Below the pieces are notes generated by a model. That model did no database searches, had not been told where the DNA came from, and saw nothing but the letters and a program-made list of their open reading frames with translations. A program made the position numbers and the translations under genes. This document shows positions 26,401-34,404 of a stretch of DNA of 64,000 nucleotides, in pieces. The DNA comes from Pseudomonadota bacterium (lineage in GTDB: Bacteria > Pseudomonadota > Gammaproteobacteria > Burkholderiales > Burkholderiaceae_C): contig JAJZEB010000001.1 in assembly GCA_021805805.1 (NCBI GenBank), positions 32,000 through 95,999 of the forward strand, read 5' to 3'. Within the stretch, counting starts at the first letter, position 1, and every line of letters begins with the position of its first letter.

Positions 26401-27977
26401 TCGACCAGCAGCTGCGCAGTGCCGTGCCGCTCCAGGAGCCTGGCGTGGATCGCGCCCTGGTCGATCCAGCGCTCGCTGCGCAGCCGCGGCTCGTCGCCGG
26501 CGTATGCGCCGACGGTGGCGCCGCGCGTGGACATCGGCAGCTCGGGCATGCGCCCGGCCTTGGTCGCGGTGCGGCGGTACACGCGCCAGGTCTTGGACAC
26601 GGTCTCGAAATGCCGCTCGACGTTTCCGGGGGTCTCCGCCTTGCCGAGGAACAGCACTCCGCCCGGGTTCAGCGCGAAATGGAACACGCTGAGCACCTTG
26701 CGCTGCATGGTGCGGTTCAGATAGATGAGCACATTGCGGCAGACGATCAGGTCCAGCTTCGAGTACGGCGGGTCGCTGACCAGGTTGTGGCGGGCGAACA
26801 CGATCGCCTCGCGCAACTCCTTGCGCACGCGCAGCCCGAGCTCGCGCTCGTCGAAATAGCGCTCGACCCATTCCGGAGCGACCCCGGCCAGCGCGGCGCG
26901 CGAATAACTGCCGGCGCGCGCCACGTCGAGCGCGGCGCCGTCGAGGTCGGTGGCGAAGATCTTCACCGCGCCTGCGCCACGCTGGCGCATCTGCTCGAAC
27001 AGCAGAATGCCGATCGAATACGCCTCCTCGCCGCTGGAACAGCCGGCGACCCAGGCGCGCACCGGTTCGCCAGGGCTGCGCGCCGCCAGCAGCGCAGGAA
27101 GCGCTTCGTGCTCAAGCACCTCGAACGCTGCGCGGTCGCGGAAGAACGCGGTCACGCCGATCAGCAGGTCGTGGCCGAGCTGAGTCAGCTCGGCCGGATC
27201 GTCGCCAAGCCGCTGCACGTACGCGTCGAGGTCGGCGATTCCCAGGATTCCCATGCGCCGCTCGACGCGGCGCGTCAGCGTCGGCCGCTTGTAGTCGCGG
27301 AAATCGCGATTCAGCCGCTGGCGCAGCAAGTCGAGCACGGCGTCGAGCTGCGCGTCGCGGCGCGCCTCCAGCGCGCTGCGACGCTGCGGCGCCTGCCCGG
27401 CGGCCCAGGCGGCGACGATCTCGGCCAGTCGCGCCGGGTCGCCGACTTCGTCGGCCAGTCCTGCCTCGCGCACGCTGCGCGGCATGCCGTCGAAGCTGGC
27501 CGTGGCCGCGTCCTGCGCCAGCACCAGGCCACCGCCGGCGCGCACGGCGCGCGCCCCGGCCGTTCCGTCATGTCCGGTGCCCGAAAGGACCACCAGGGCC
27601 GCCGCCGCGCCGCAGGCCGCGGCAAGTCCCCGCGCGGCCTCGTCGATCGGCCGCATGCGTTCGCCTGCGACCACGCGCGCGACCAGCCCGCCGCCCGAGA
27701 ACACCGGCTCGCACGCCGCCGGACAAACGTAGATGCAACCGGCCTCGAGCGCATCGCCATCGCCCAGATCGCACACCGGCAGCGACGTCCACGACGCGGC
27801 CAGCGCGCCGAGCTGGCTCGGGACATCGGGGCTGCGATGCTGGATCAGCACCACCGCGGCAGCGAGCCGCGCCGGCAGCGCTTCGACGAATGCGCGGAAG
27901 GCATGCAGCGAACCGGCCGAACCGCCGGCCAGAACGATGCGGCGACAAGGCACGACGGCGTCTGCGGATTCGGGCAT
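23403..27977 (-). CDS. CheB-CheR-PAS-GGDEF-EAL hybrid signalling protein
   Basis: A 1524-aa fusion. The order is: CheB methylesterase (GGSAGS near residue 18, LIQHRSPD, GTGHDGTAG); CheR methyltransferase (NRDFRDYKRPTLTRRVERRM, SAM loop WVAGCSSGEEAYSIG, CRNVLIYL); a long coiled coil rich in NEEL repeats; PAS domains; GGDEF with intact RLGGDEF and an RxxD I-site five residues before it (RVADTVARL); and EAL (GAEALLRW, SVNISARQF, LELTEG, DDFGTGYSSL, AEGVEH), all apparently intact. It would couple chemoreceptor-type methylation chemistry to c-di-GMP turnover. The ATG at 27977 was chosen; the frame opens at a GTG at 28064. Confidence 0.88.
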   Translation of the reverse strand: MPESADAVVPCRRIVLAGGSAGSLHAFRAFVEALPARLAAAVVLIQHRSPDVPSQLGALAASWTSLPVCDLGDGDALEAGCIYVCPAACEPVFSGGGLVARVVAGERMRPIDEAARGLAAACGAAAALVVLSGTGHDGTAGARAVRAGGGLVLAQDAATASFDGMPRSVREAGLADEVGDPARLAEIVAAWAAGQAPQRRSALEARRDAQLDAVLDLLRQRLNRDFRDYKRPTLTRRVERRMGILGIADLDAYVQRLGDDPAELTQLGHDLLIGVTAFFRDRAAFEVLEHEALPALLAARSPGEPVRAWVAGCSSGEEAYSIGILLFEQMRQRGAGAVKIFATDLDGAALDVARAGSYSRAALAGVAPEWVERYFDERELGLRVRKELREAIVFARHNLVSDPPYSKLDLIVCRNVLIYLNRTMQRKVLSVFHFALNPGGVLFLGKAETPGNVERHFETVSKTWRVYRRTATKAGRMPELPMSTRGATVGAYAGDEPRLRSERWIDQGAIHARLLERHGTAQLLVDAKGQITYMTGDLSPYLRFPSGRPSRDLFEVVRADYVMALRLAMLDARRMRQRRVVNVRADGGEAASAAGVRIEVNPFESPERAWMLAVAFSGLAHDEAITMTPDANSSRWALEQLNQELQATRDDLTRTIEQARASGEEMRAANEEVLAMNEELQSTNEELESSKEELQSLNEELLTTNAALDAKIVEVEALNSDLKNLLEAALMPKVLLDRQCRVRRFTPACAQLMRISNADLGRALQDIVLLFEGAQLHADCMAVLAGDSVPVREISAGEQRWYLQRTLPYRNARDEIEGVVLTFADISQLKQSQHDIAERAQRLQWQADLLARAAPVIGRDLDDHIIFWNSGAEELYGWSEEQALGRVSHDLLQTRFPAALGTIREALVEAGSWRGELVHRTRDGKQIVVESRWTLYRPSGQQPQAIVEVNSNITQRKEMLAELKKSEAMLHTMIDWTYNLEYWIGPDGRPIYVSPSVERVTGYTADEVTANPGLLDLIVDPADAQAWAAHVQRFIHAQESGSSELNLRIVRRNGERRWVSHFCRAVFDDAGRYMGRRVTVRDITEQRRAEEQIRELAYYDPLTRLPNRRLLMDRLGQALVASERNGQYGAIVMLDLDHFKELNDTRGHESGDRLLVEVAARLCAAARVADTVARLGGDEFIVMVEELGRDLETAESEVAQIAEAIRARLAQAYDADGAEPFDVSASLGVTLFRGREVSAEVCIKQADIALYQAKDAGRNAVRYFSPAMQSAVEMRAALQSAIRRGLEHDEFMLFYQPQVDRDGAVVGAEALLRWQRADGSLVLPGTFIAAAEASGLIVDLGRWALREACMQLRAWSDDPATQARTMSVNISARQFYRHDFVAEVLRALHDTGADASRLRLELTEGALLERMDDAVATMRRLIANGVSFSLDDFGTGYSSLAYLKRLPVREVKIDRSFVEDMADDVNDRAIVRAVLAMAHALNLEVVAEGVEHDAQRALLLQAGCETFQGYLFGRPLPYAQWPTR

Positions 27978-28092
27978 GGCTTCGGGAGACGGCTTCGGCA
28001 AAGGCTTCGACTGCGCGCACCGACGCACAGCCGCGGTGGCGCAGCGTCGAGTGTAGCCGGGCACCCGCGGTGCGCCGGCAACGGGCCCGCCA

Positions 28093-28120
28093 GCGCCACG
28101 CCACAGCCGCGGCGTGGCGC
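28093..28120 (-). terminator. Stem-loop directly after the globin/GGDEF/EAL gene
   Basis: A perfect 10-bp inverted repeat (gcgccacgcc / ggcgtggcgc, 8-nt loop) begins two bases after the stop of the leftward gene at 28122. It probably ends that transcript, though no T-run follows. Confidence 0.5.
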
Positions 28121-28121
28121 G

Positions 28122-31100
28122 TCACGCGCGCTGCGCGCAGCCGAGCAGCCAGTCCTGCAGCAGCGCTGCGTCGAATCCGCCGACGCGCACGCGCTCGAGC
28201 CATGCCACCGCCTGCGCGTCGTCCGCGCCGCGCCCGGCGAGGTAGGACTGCAGCGTGCACGAGTCGTCGCCGGCGTGCGCATCGTGGGCACGCCGCCAGT
28301 TCCAGGCCAGCGCGCCCAGGGCGTGGCGGATTGCGCCCGGCGCTGCGTGTTGCGCGCGCCCGCGGTTCCATGCCACCAGCTCGGACGCCGGCATCGGGCG
28401 CGCGATGCCGAAACCCTGGCCTGAGTCGGCGCCGAGCAGGCGCGCCACTTCGATCTCGGCTTCGTCCTCCAGTCCCTCGGCGACCACCTCGAGCCCGAGA
28501 TCATGGCCCAGGCGCACGCTCGCGCTGATCAGGCTCAAGGTCGGCAAAGGCCTGTCGCGCAGCTTGCACAGCAGCCCGCGATCGATCTTCAGGGTGTCGA
28601 ACGGCAGCAGCGACAGCCGCTGCAGGCTGCTGTAGCCCGAGCCCAGATCGTCCATCGCCAGCTTCACGCCCAGCGCACGCAATTGCGCCAGTTCGCTGGC
28701 CTGGCCGGCGGTGTCGACGCGCTCGCCCTCGAGCAGCTCCAGCGTCAGCCGCTGCGGGTCGACGCCGTGGCGCCGCAGCAAGGTCTCGACGCGCCTGGTG
28801 CAGGATCCGCCGCGCAAGGTCGAAGGCGCCAGATTGACCGAAACCTGCAGCGCAAGCCCGGCAGCGTCCCAGCGCGCCAGGTCGGCGAGCACCTGGTCGA
28901 GGCCGAGGTCGAACAGGCGGTCGAGTTCGGCGCTGCCCAGGAGCGGCAGGAACATCGCCGGCGGCAGCACGCTGCCGTCGGGCATGACCAGCCTGGCCAG
29001 CGCCTCGACCTTGAGCAGCCGTGCGTCGCGCAGGTCGACGATCGGCTGCACGTCCATGCGCAAGCCGCCGTTGAGCAGCCGCTCGCGGTAGGCGCGCGCC
29101 TGGTCCTGCGCAATGACAGGCGCCGGCGCCGCGCACAATGCCCAGATCTGCTCCCAGCGGTATTTCAGGCCGCGCGCGAACTGGCGCATCACCGACGACT
29201 CGAACTGGTTCGGAAACGCGCCGAAGAACGCCAGCAGGCCGACCGCCTGGCCGCTCGAGTCGACCAGCGGCACGCTCAGCGTCGAACGCAGGGTTCGGCG
29301 CGTCAGGTCGCTGGCGATCGTGCTCCAGCCGGCGTAACGCGCATCGTGCGCGAACGATGCCGAAGTCTCGATGCGCAGACTGCGCCATGCTTGCGCGCTG
29401 GTGCCCTGGCCGCGCGGCGACAGCGGGTCGAGCACCGCCTCGCGGCCCGGAGTCTGCAAGGTGTCGGCGAAGACCTGCGCATGCGGCCCGGCGCTGGCCT
29501 CCACTGCGAACACGCCGTCGGACTTCAGTCGCATCAGCAGCACGGCCTGCACGCCGGGCAGCGCGCCGAGCTCAACGAGCCCGTCGGCGCTGGCATCGGC
29601 CCAGCGCGTTCCTGCCGCGGGCAGCGGCGCGGCCAGCACGTCCAAGTAGCGCGCCGTGGTATCGGCTTCAATCTCAAGCTCTACCTGGATGTCTTCCTGC
29701 AATCTGGCATCGGCAACGAACATGGTTCGAAGACGTTCTCGCCCGCCCATCGGCACCTGGTTCAACTGTTCGGCCAGCAGCCTGCGGTACAGGCCCTGCG
29801 CCTTCGACAGCCAGACTCCGCCGACGCCAGCCAGTGCGTGGATGCGGCCGATCTGCCGTGCGCGCTCGACGATCGCCTCGCGCGTGGTCGCCGGATCGAG
29901 CAGGAACCGCAGGTGCTCGGCCTGACGCTCGAGCAGCGCCGCGCGCTCGGCGTCGGTCAGGGTGCGCTGGATCGCAGCAGGTGCGGCGTCGCGCTCGAGT
30001 TCCTGGTAGAAATGCTCGGCGAAGCGGATTCCGGCTTCGGCGATGTGCCGCTGCGCTCGCGCCAGCAGCGCTCCTGCGTGGGCATCGAAGGCGTTGCCCT
30101 CGCTCGGAGCTTCGGCCTCGGCGTCGTGCGGCGCGGCCATTGCCCACCACCGATTGCGCACGTGCTTGCGTTGCTTGCACTGGTACATCGCCGCGTCGGC
30201 CTGGCGGATCAACGCGTCGGCATCGCGCGCGTCCTGCGGATACAGCGCAACGCCCATGGTCATGCCGACCTCGGCAGCGTCGCGTCCGCCGAGCTGGAAC
30301 GGCGCCTGCACCGCCTCGTGCAGGCGCTGCAGCGCGTGGTCGAGCTGCTTCTCGGCCTCGCCCGGATCCAGATCCTCGATGACCACGACGAACTCGTCGC
30401 CGCCCAGCCGCACCAGAAGGTCGCTGCCGCGCAGGCGCGCCGCCAGCCGCGCGCCGAGCTCGCGCAGCAGGCGGTCGCCTGCGGCGTGACCGAAGGTGTC
30501 GTTGACGGGCTTGAAGTCGTCCAGGTCGATCAGGCCAAGCGCGACCAGCCGCCCGGCACGCTCGGCACGCGCCAGGATCCGCGGCAGGTCGTGATCCAGC
30601 GCGCGGCGGTTGGCCAGGCCAGTCAGGGTGTCGTGCAGCGACTCGAATGCAACCTGGCGCTGCAGCCGGTCGCGCTCGGTGACGTCGACCACCGTCCACA
30701 CCACCAGACGCTGTCCCGCTTCGTGCACCATGCTGGCCGACAGGTCGCAGCTGATCACGTCGCCCGAGGCGGTCTGCAACGCCGCGCTGGTCAATTGCGC
30801 AGACCCGCTGGCGTACAGCTGCGCATACAGCGCCTTGACGCGCTCGAAGGCCTCGTCGTCCGGGTACAGCGCGCGCGTGGCGCGCCCGATCAGTTGCCGC
30901 GGCGCGTCGCGCCCGAGCATCGCGGCGAAATGCGCGTTGGCGTCGACGATGCGACGCCCGCGGGTCATCACGATGCCGACCAGTGCGTTGTTCAACAGGC
31001 TTTCGCGCAATGCCTGGCTGCGCTTCTCACGCGCCATCAGATCGAGCCGGTCGAGGCCGCGCGAGACGTCCTGCGCCATCTGCACGAGCAGGCGCTGCAG

Positions 31101-31586
31101 GTCGGAGTCGAAAACGTTTTCGTGCTCGTGGTAGACGGCCAGCACACCCCAGATCACGCCGCCCCGGCGCAACGCGAGCGCGGCGCTCGAGCGCAGGCCG
31201 AAGCGGGCCGCGCGCGCGTGCCACGGCACCAGCGCACCGGCTTCGGCATACGCGTTGTGGAAACGCGGCTCGCCGTCGCGCCAGCAAAGGCCGATCGCAC
31301 CACGGCCGTGCGGATCGTCGGCGTCGGTGGTGATGACAACACCGTCGAGCGCCTCGACGCGGCCGGTGGCCGCACGCATGCGAAAGCGCCCGTCGGCGTC
31401 CGGGCGGGCAACGAAGGCCAACGCCAGATGCGCGCTGCGCGCGGCGAGCTCGCAGACGGCGCACAGCAGCGCGTCGTCGTCGTCGTGCGCGCCGATGGCA
31501 TGGTTGATCTGGGCAAGCAGGCTGTTGAATTCGAGCAGCCGCGTCAGGCGAAGCTCGGTCGCCCACTCTTCGGTTGCTCCGCGCAT
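28122..31586 (-). CDS. GAF-PAS-GGDEF-globin-GAF-EAL c-di-GMP enzyme
   Basis: A 1154-aa cytoplasmic protein. GAF is ~25-185, PAS ~195-310, and GGDEF ~320-475 with intact RLGGDEF at 393-399 and I-site RGSD. A sensor-globin-like helical domain spans ~505-615, with the proximal-histidine-type motif IGRIHALAGVGGVW (His583). A second GAF follows, then EAL (~850-1090: VEALARL, VSVNLAPS, DDLGSGYSSL, LKIDR, AEGLED) and a ~60-residue tail. The second EAL motif is ELLEGE where ExTES is usual. The start at 31586 has GGAG eight bases upstream. It probably sets c-di-GMP in response to a haem-bound gas and a GAF ligand (inference). Confidence 0.85.
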   Translation of the reverse strand: MRGATEEWATELRLTRLLEFNSLLAQINHAIGAHDDDDALLCAVCELAARSAHLALAFVARPDADGRFRMRAATGRVEALDGVVITTDADDPHGRGAIGLCWRDGEPRFHNAYAEAGALVPWHARAARFGLRSSAALALRRGGVIWGVLAVYHEHENVFDSDLQRLLVQMAQDVSRGLDRLDLMAREKRSQALRESLLNNALVGIVMTRGRRIVDANAHFAAMLGRDAPRQLIGRATRALYPDDEAFERVKALYAQLYASGSAQLTSAALQTASGDVISCDLSASMVHEAGQRLVVWTVVDVTERDRLQRQVAFESLHDTLTGLANRRALDHDLPRILARAERAGRLVALGLIDLDDFKPVNDTFGHAAGDRLLRELGARLAARLRGSDLLVRLGGDEFVVVIEDLDPGEAEKQLDHALQRLHEAVQAPFQLGGRDAAEVGMTMGVALYPQDARDADALIRQADAAMYQCKQRKHVRNRWWAMAAPHDAEAEAPSEGNAFDAHAGALLARAQRHIAEAGIRFAEHFYQELERDAAPAAIQRTLTDAERAALLERQAEHLRFLLDPATTREAIVERARQIGRIHALAGVGGVWLSKAQGLYRRLLAEQLNQVPMGGRERLRTMFVADARLQEDIQVELEIEADTTARYLDVLAAPLPAAGTRWADASADGLVELGALPGVQAVLLMRLKSDGVFAVEASAGPHAQVFADTLQTPGREAVLDPLSPRGQGTSAQAWRSLRIETSASFAHDARYAGWSTIASDLTRRTLRSTLSVPLVDSSGQAVGLLAFFGAFPNQFESSVMRQFARGLKYRWEQIWALCAAPAPVIAQDQARAYRERLLNGGLRMDVQPIVDLRDARLLKVEALARLVMPDGSVLPPAMFLPLLGSAELDRLFDLGLDQVLADLARWDAAGLALQVSVNLAPSTLRGGSCTRRVETLLRRHGVDPQRLTLELLEGERVDTAGQASELAQLRALGVKLAMDDLGSGYSSLQRLSLLPFDTLKIDRGLLCKLRDRPLPTLSLISASVRLGHDLGLEVVAEGLEDEAEIEVARLLGADSGQGFGIARPMPASELVAWNRGRAQHAAPGAIRHALGALAWNWRRAHDAHAGDDSCTLQSYLAGRGADDAQAVAWLERVRVGGFDAALLQDWLLGCAQRA

Positions 31587-31594
31587 TGCATATT

Positions 31595-31610
31595 CTCCGC
31601 ACCTGCGGAG
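31595..31610 (-). promoter_or_regulatory. Hairpin covering the ribosome-binding site
   Basis: ctccgc-acct-gcggag is a perfect 6-bp stem with a 4-nt loop. On the leftward transcript its 3' arm contains the GGAG ribosome-binding site of the 1154-aa gene, so the site could be masked. Confidence 0.4.
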
Positions 31611-31787
31611 CGCACTCCCGCGCCCCGTTTGCAGGATTGTCGCGGCAGCCGACGCGCGCGCCAAGCCCCGCGAGATATCGCAAACGCCTGATGCGTGAAC
31701 TATGTCACACAACCGCCTCGCGCAACGGCAGCGGTGCCCGCGCCGGAGCGGCGGCGCGCGGGGCCGGTGCCGTCTGTCGAGCTCGCT

Positions 31788-33437
31788 TCAGTTTTCGATC
31801 TCGACCTGGCTCGCGACGTTCTGGCCGCCGCCCGGCGTGAACGTGACGTCGACGTGCACGCCATTGCCCAGCGTGCCTCCCGACACCGTGCTCGACGTGT
31901 CGAGCGTGATCGTCAGCCCATTGACCATGAAGCTCGAGCCCGCCTGTCCGGTCGGTCCGGTCGTGTAGGCGTAGACGATGCCCTTGGTCTCCTTCTGCCC
32001 GGAGCCCGACTCGGAAACCTTCTGGAACGAGACGCTGAACGCACTCAGGCCGCTGCCGCTGTCGGTGGCTTCGATTTCCACGCGCGCGCCGTCGACCAGC
32101 TGCGCCGCACTGCCGTTGCTGTACTGCACATTGGCCGCCAGCGTGACCTGCGCGCTGCTCGGGTTGCCGTCTTCGGTATAGCTCAGCGTGAAGCCCGACG
32201 CGGTCACATTGCTGACCGTGCCCTGGTAGTCGACGATGCCGTCCGCGGGAGGCGCGGCCAGCACGGAGACGCTGCCGGCGCCGACCACGTTCGACGCGCC
32301 GAGGGTTCCGATCACGTCGACGTACACCCCATTGCCAAGCGACGCTGCGCTGGCGCCCGCGGCGAAGGTCGCCGCCGACGCATCCACCGGGACGCCGCGA
32401 ACCAGGAAATTGCCCGCGTCGACGAAACCGGTGATGGTGCCCTTGAGCTCGATCGTGGTTGGAAAGGCGCTGATCGATGCCGCGCGCACGGTGCCTCCGG
32501 CAGCGTCGACGGTGCCGTCGACGACCACGTACTCGCCATTGCGCAACGCCGCCACGCTCGACGCCAGCGCGCTGCCGTCGACCGGGATTCCCGAGACCGA
32601 GAACGCGGTGCCGGCGAGTTGCATGACCAGTCCGCCGAGCTGCACCGAGCCGCTGCTGCCCTGCAGGGTGCGCACCCGGATCGAGCCGGCAGCAAGCACC
32701 GAGCCCGATGGCGGCGACGCGCTCCAGACGTTGACCAGCGCGCCATTGCTCAGCGCCGCTCCGCTCGGCGTCACGCTGGTGCCGCTGTCGTAGTGCACCG
32801 TCAAGCCGTCGACGACGAAGCTCTGCGCGGCGGCGTCAAGCCCCGACACCAGCCCCGTGATGCGCACCGCGGTGCTGGTCGACGGCAACTGCTGCACCAG
32901 CGTCGCCTGCACGTAGGGATTGCCGCTGCCATCGATTCCGAACGCGCCGTGCACCTCGACCTGCATGCCGGCGATCAGGCCGCCGAATCCAGCCAGGCCG
33001 GCGTAGTAGGTCGGCGGGACCGAAGTCGCATTCGCATTCACCCGCACGGCCACGCCGTTGACCGTGAAGGTGTTGCTGCCGATGCTGCCCACCGCACCGA
33101 TCAGCTCGGGCTCGATGACCACGCTGCTCGGATTGCCGCTGGCGTCCAGGGTGATGCTGAGGCGGTCGCCGAGTTCGACCGCGGTCGCCGGGCTCGGCGT
33201 GTGCTCGCCGGTCTCGCCGTCGGCGTAGTAATTCGGCGTCGCGCTGTTGTACGGCTTGCCGTCGAGCACCACGCTGCCGAAGCCGGTCACGGTGCCGAAG
33301 CTGATTCCGGTGCCTCCGGTGCCGACGCCTCCGCCCGACGATGCATAGCTTGCGCCACCACCGCCCCCGCAGGCGCCAAGCGTCGCCGCGGCGACCAGTC
33401 CGGCGCCGATCCAGCGCCACAGGCGGTGCTCAGTCAC
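31788..33437 (-). CDS. DUF5666-type repeat lipoprotein
   Basis: A 549-aa protein with a lipoprotein signal (TEHRLWRWIGAGLVAAATLGAC) and a glycine run after the lipidated Cys. The body consists of repeated ~60-75-residue beta-rich units of the form TG-V-x-F-V-V-x-G-x-x-V-x-x-D-x-x-T, with a G-x-x-V-x-V/V-G motif closing each. This is typical of DUF5666 proteins. The GTG start at 33437 overlaps the DUF6502 stop and has ggagacacac upstream. Pairing with DUF6502 is common in betaproteobacteria; the function is unknown, and an outer-membrane location is inferred. Confidence 0.82.
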   Translation of the reverse strand: MTEHRLWRWIGAGLVAAATLGACGGGGGASYASSGGGVGTGGTGISFGTVTGFGSVVLDGKPYNSATPNYYADGETGEHTPSPATAVELGDRLSITLDASGNPSSVVIEPELIGAVGSIGSNTFTVNGVAVRVNANATSVPPTYYAGLAGFGGLIAGMQVEVHGAFGIDGSGNPYVQATLVQQLPSTSTAVRITGLVSGLDAAAQSFVVDGLTVHYDSGTSVTPSGAALSNGALVNVWSASPPSGSVLAAGSIRVRTLQGSSGSVQLGGLVMQLAGTAFSVSGIPVDGSALASSVAALRNGEYVVVDGTVDAAGGTVRAASISAFPTTIELKGTITGFVDAGNFLVRGVPVDASAATFAAGASAASLGNGVYVDVIGTLGASNVVGAGSVSVLAAPPADGIVDYQGTVSNVTASGFTLSYTEDGNPSSAQVTLAANVQYSNGSAAQLVDGARVEIEATDSGSGLSAFSVSFQKVSESGSGQKETKGIVYAYTTGPTGQAGSSFMVNGLTITLDTSSTVSGGTLGNGVHVDVTFTPGGGQNVASQVEIEN

Positions 33438-34329
33438 GTGTGTCTCCCTCTTCGTCGCCGGCCGCGGCCGCGCCGTCATCGCCGTCCGCCGGGGCCCAGT
33501 AGTAGGCGCCGAAACGCATGCGGTGGTTCGCGTCGGCGCGACCGCTGTCCGCGTCGTAGCGGCGCGAGGCCTCGGCGATCATTTCGGCGCGCGCCTGGGT
33601 CCACAGCCTGCGCGCGAGTTCGCCGAGCGCGCGCGCCGACTCCTCGGTGATGCCCTGCGCGAACACGCTTTGCTCGAGCCGCAGCTCGGCTCCGAGCAGG
33701 TTGCCCACAGCGGCTGCGGCGTGGTCGGCAAGGTTGGCGCCGAACAGCTCGAGCAGTTCGCGCGAGCCCGCCGGCGGAACGAAACCGTCGCGATGCGGCA
33801 GCACCATCTCGACCCCCTTGACCGTCTGCACCTGCACCAGCCCAAGCCGCAGAAGTTCGGTCAGGATGGTGTACGGATGAACGTCCTGGGTCACGGCGCG
33901 CGCCAGGGTGTCGAACGAAGGCGTCGGGCCCGAGCGAGGCAGCGCGCGCGGGCGCTTGCTGCGGTCGCGGTACGCCGGGTCCTGCGCCCAGCGCGCGAAC
34001 ACCTGGCTGCTGACCGAAACCTCCTGCGCGATGCGCGCACTGAGCCCGTCGACTCGCCAGCTGCGGATGTCCTTGCGGTGCACGCCGCTGAGCGCGCTGA
34101 TCGCCGAATCGGTGTCGCGCTGGCCGCTGCGCAGCAGCTCGCGCTGTGCCTGCTCGACGAACAGCGGCTTGAGCTCGGCTGCCAGGCGGGTATAGTCGAT
34201 GCCGCTGGCCAGCAGCAGCCGAACCAGAGGCGCGAGCACCGTGTTCAGCGCGCGCAGCACGTCGTCGGCCGCCGGCAGCGGCTGCGCGGCCCGGCGCGGC
34301 TCGGGCAATGGACGAGGATGACGCCCCAT
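33430..34329 (-). CDS. DUF6502 family protein
   Basis: A 299-aa cytoplasmic protein with no signal peptide. It begins with an Arg/Pro-rich stretch, then VLRALNTVLAPLVRLLLASGIDYTRLAAELKPLFVE, which matches DUF6502. DSAISALSGVHRKDIRSWR resembles a DNA-binding helix-turn-helix. It overlaps the DUF5666 lipoprotein gene by 8 bp, so the two are coupled. A regulatory role over its neighbour is possible (inference). The promoter upstream carries the same 11-bp element as the fatty-acid TetR promoter. Confidence 0.82.
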   Translation of the reverse strand: MGRHPRPLPEPRRAAQPLPAADDVLRALNTVLAPLVRLLLASGIDYTRLAAELKPLFVEQAQRELLRSGQRDTDSAISALSGVHRKDIRSWRVDGLSARIAQEVSVSSQVFARWAQDPAYRDRSKRPRALPRSGPTPSFDTLARAVTQDVHPYTILTELLRLGLVQVQTVKGVEMVLPHRDGFVPPAGSRELLELFGANLADHAAAAVGNLLGAELRLEQSVFAQGITEESARALGELARRLWTQARAEMIAEASRRYDADSGRADANHRMRFGAYYWAPADGDDGAAAAGDEEGDTRD

Positions 34330-34347
34330 GGCGATTCGGTTGGTCGG

Positions 34348-34358
34348 ACGAACGGTCG
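34348..34358. promoter_or_regulatory. Second copy of the TetR-operator core
   Basis: acgaacggtcg is identical to 8871-8881. Here it lies just downstream of the -10 box of the leftward DUF6502 promoter. Confidence 0.45.
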
Positions 34359-34363
34359 GCCCG

Positions 34364-34393
34364 ATTATACGTCGACCGCACTTTAAATGTAAT
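34364..34393 (-). promoter_or_regulatory. Promoter of the DUF6502-DUF5666 operon
   Basis: Reading leftward there is a perfect TATAAT (34369-34364) preceded at 18 bp by ATTACA (34393-34388, 4 of 6 consensus). It lies in the 75-bp divergent region shared with the DAHP synthase gene. Confidence 0.5.
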
Positions 34394-34404
34394 CTTTTCC
34401 CATA

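Noticed and set aside
23502..28424. Rightward 1640-codon open frame antisense to the CheB-CheR hybrid gene
   Set aside because: It is a composition effect; the opposite strand carries intact CheB, CheR, GGDEF and EAL motifs.
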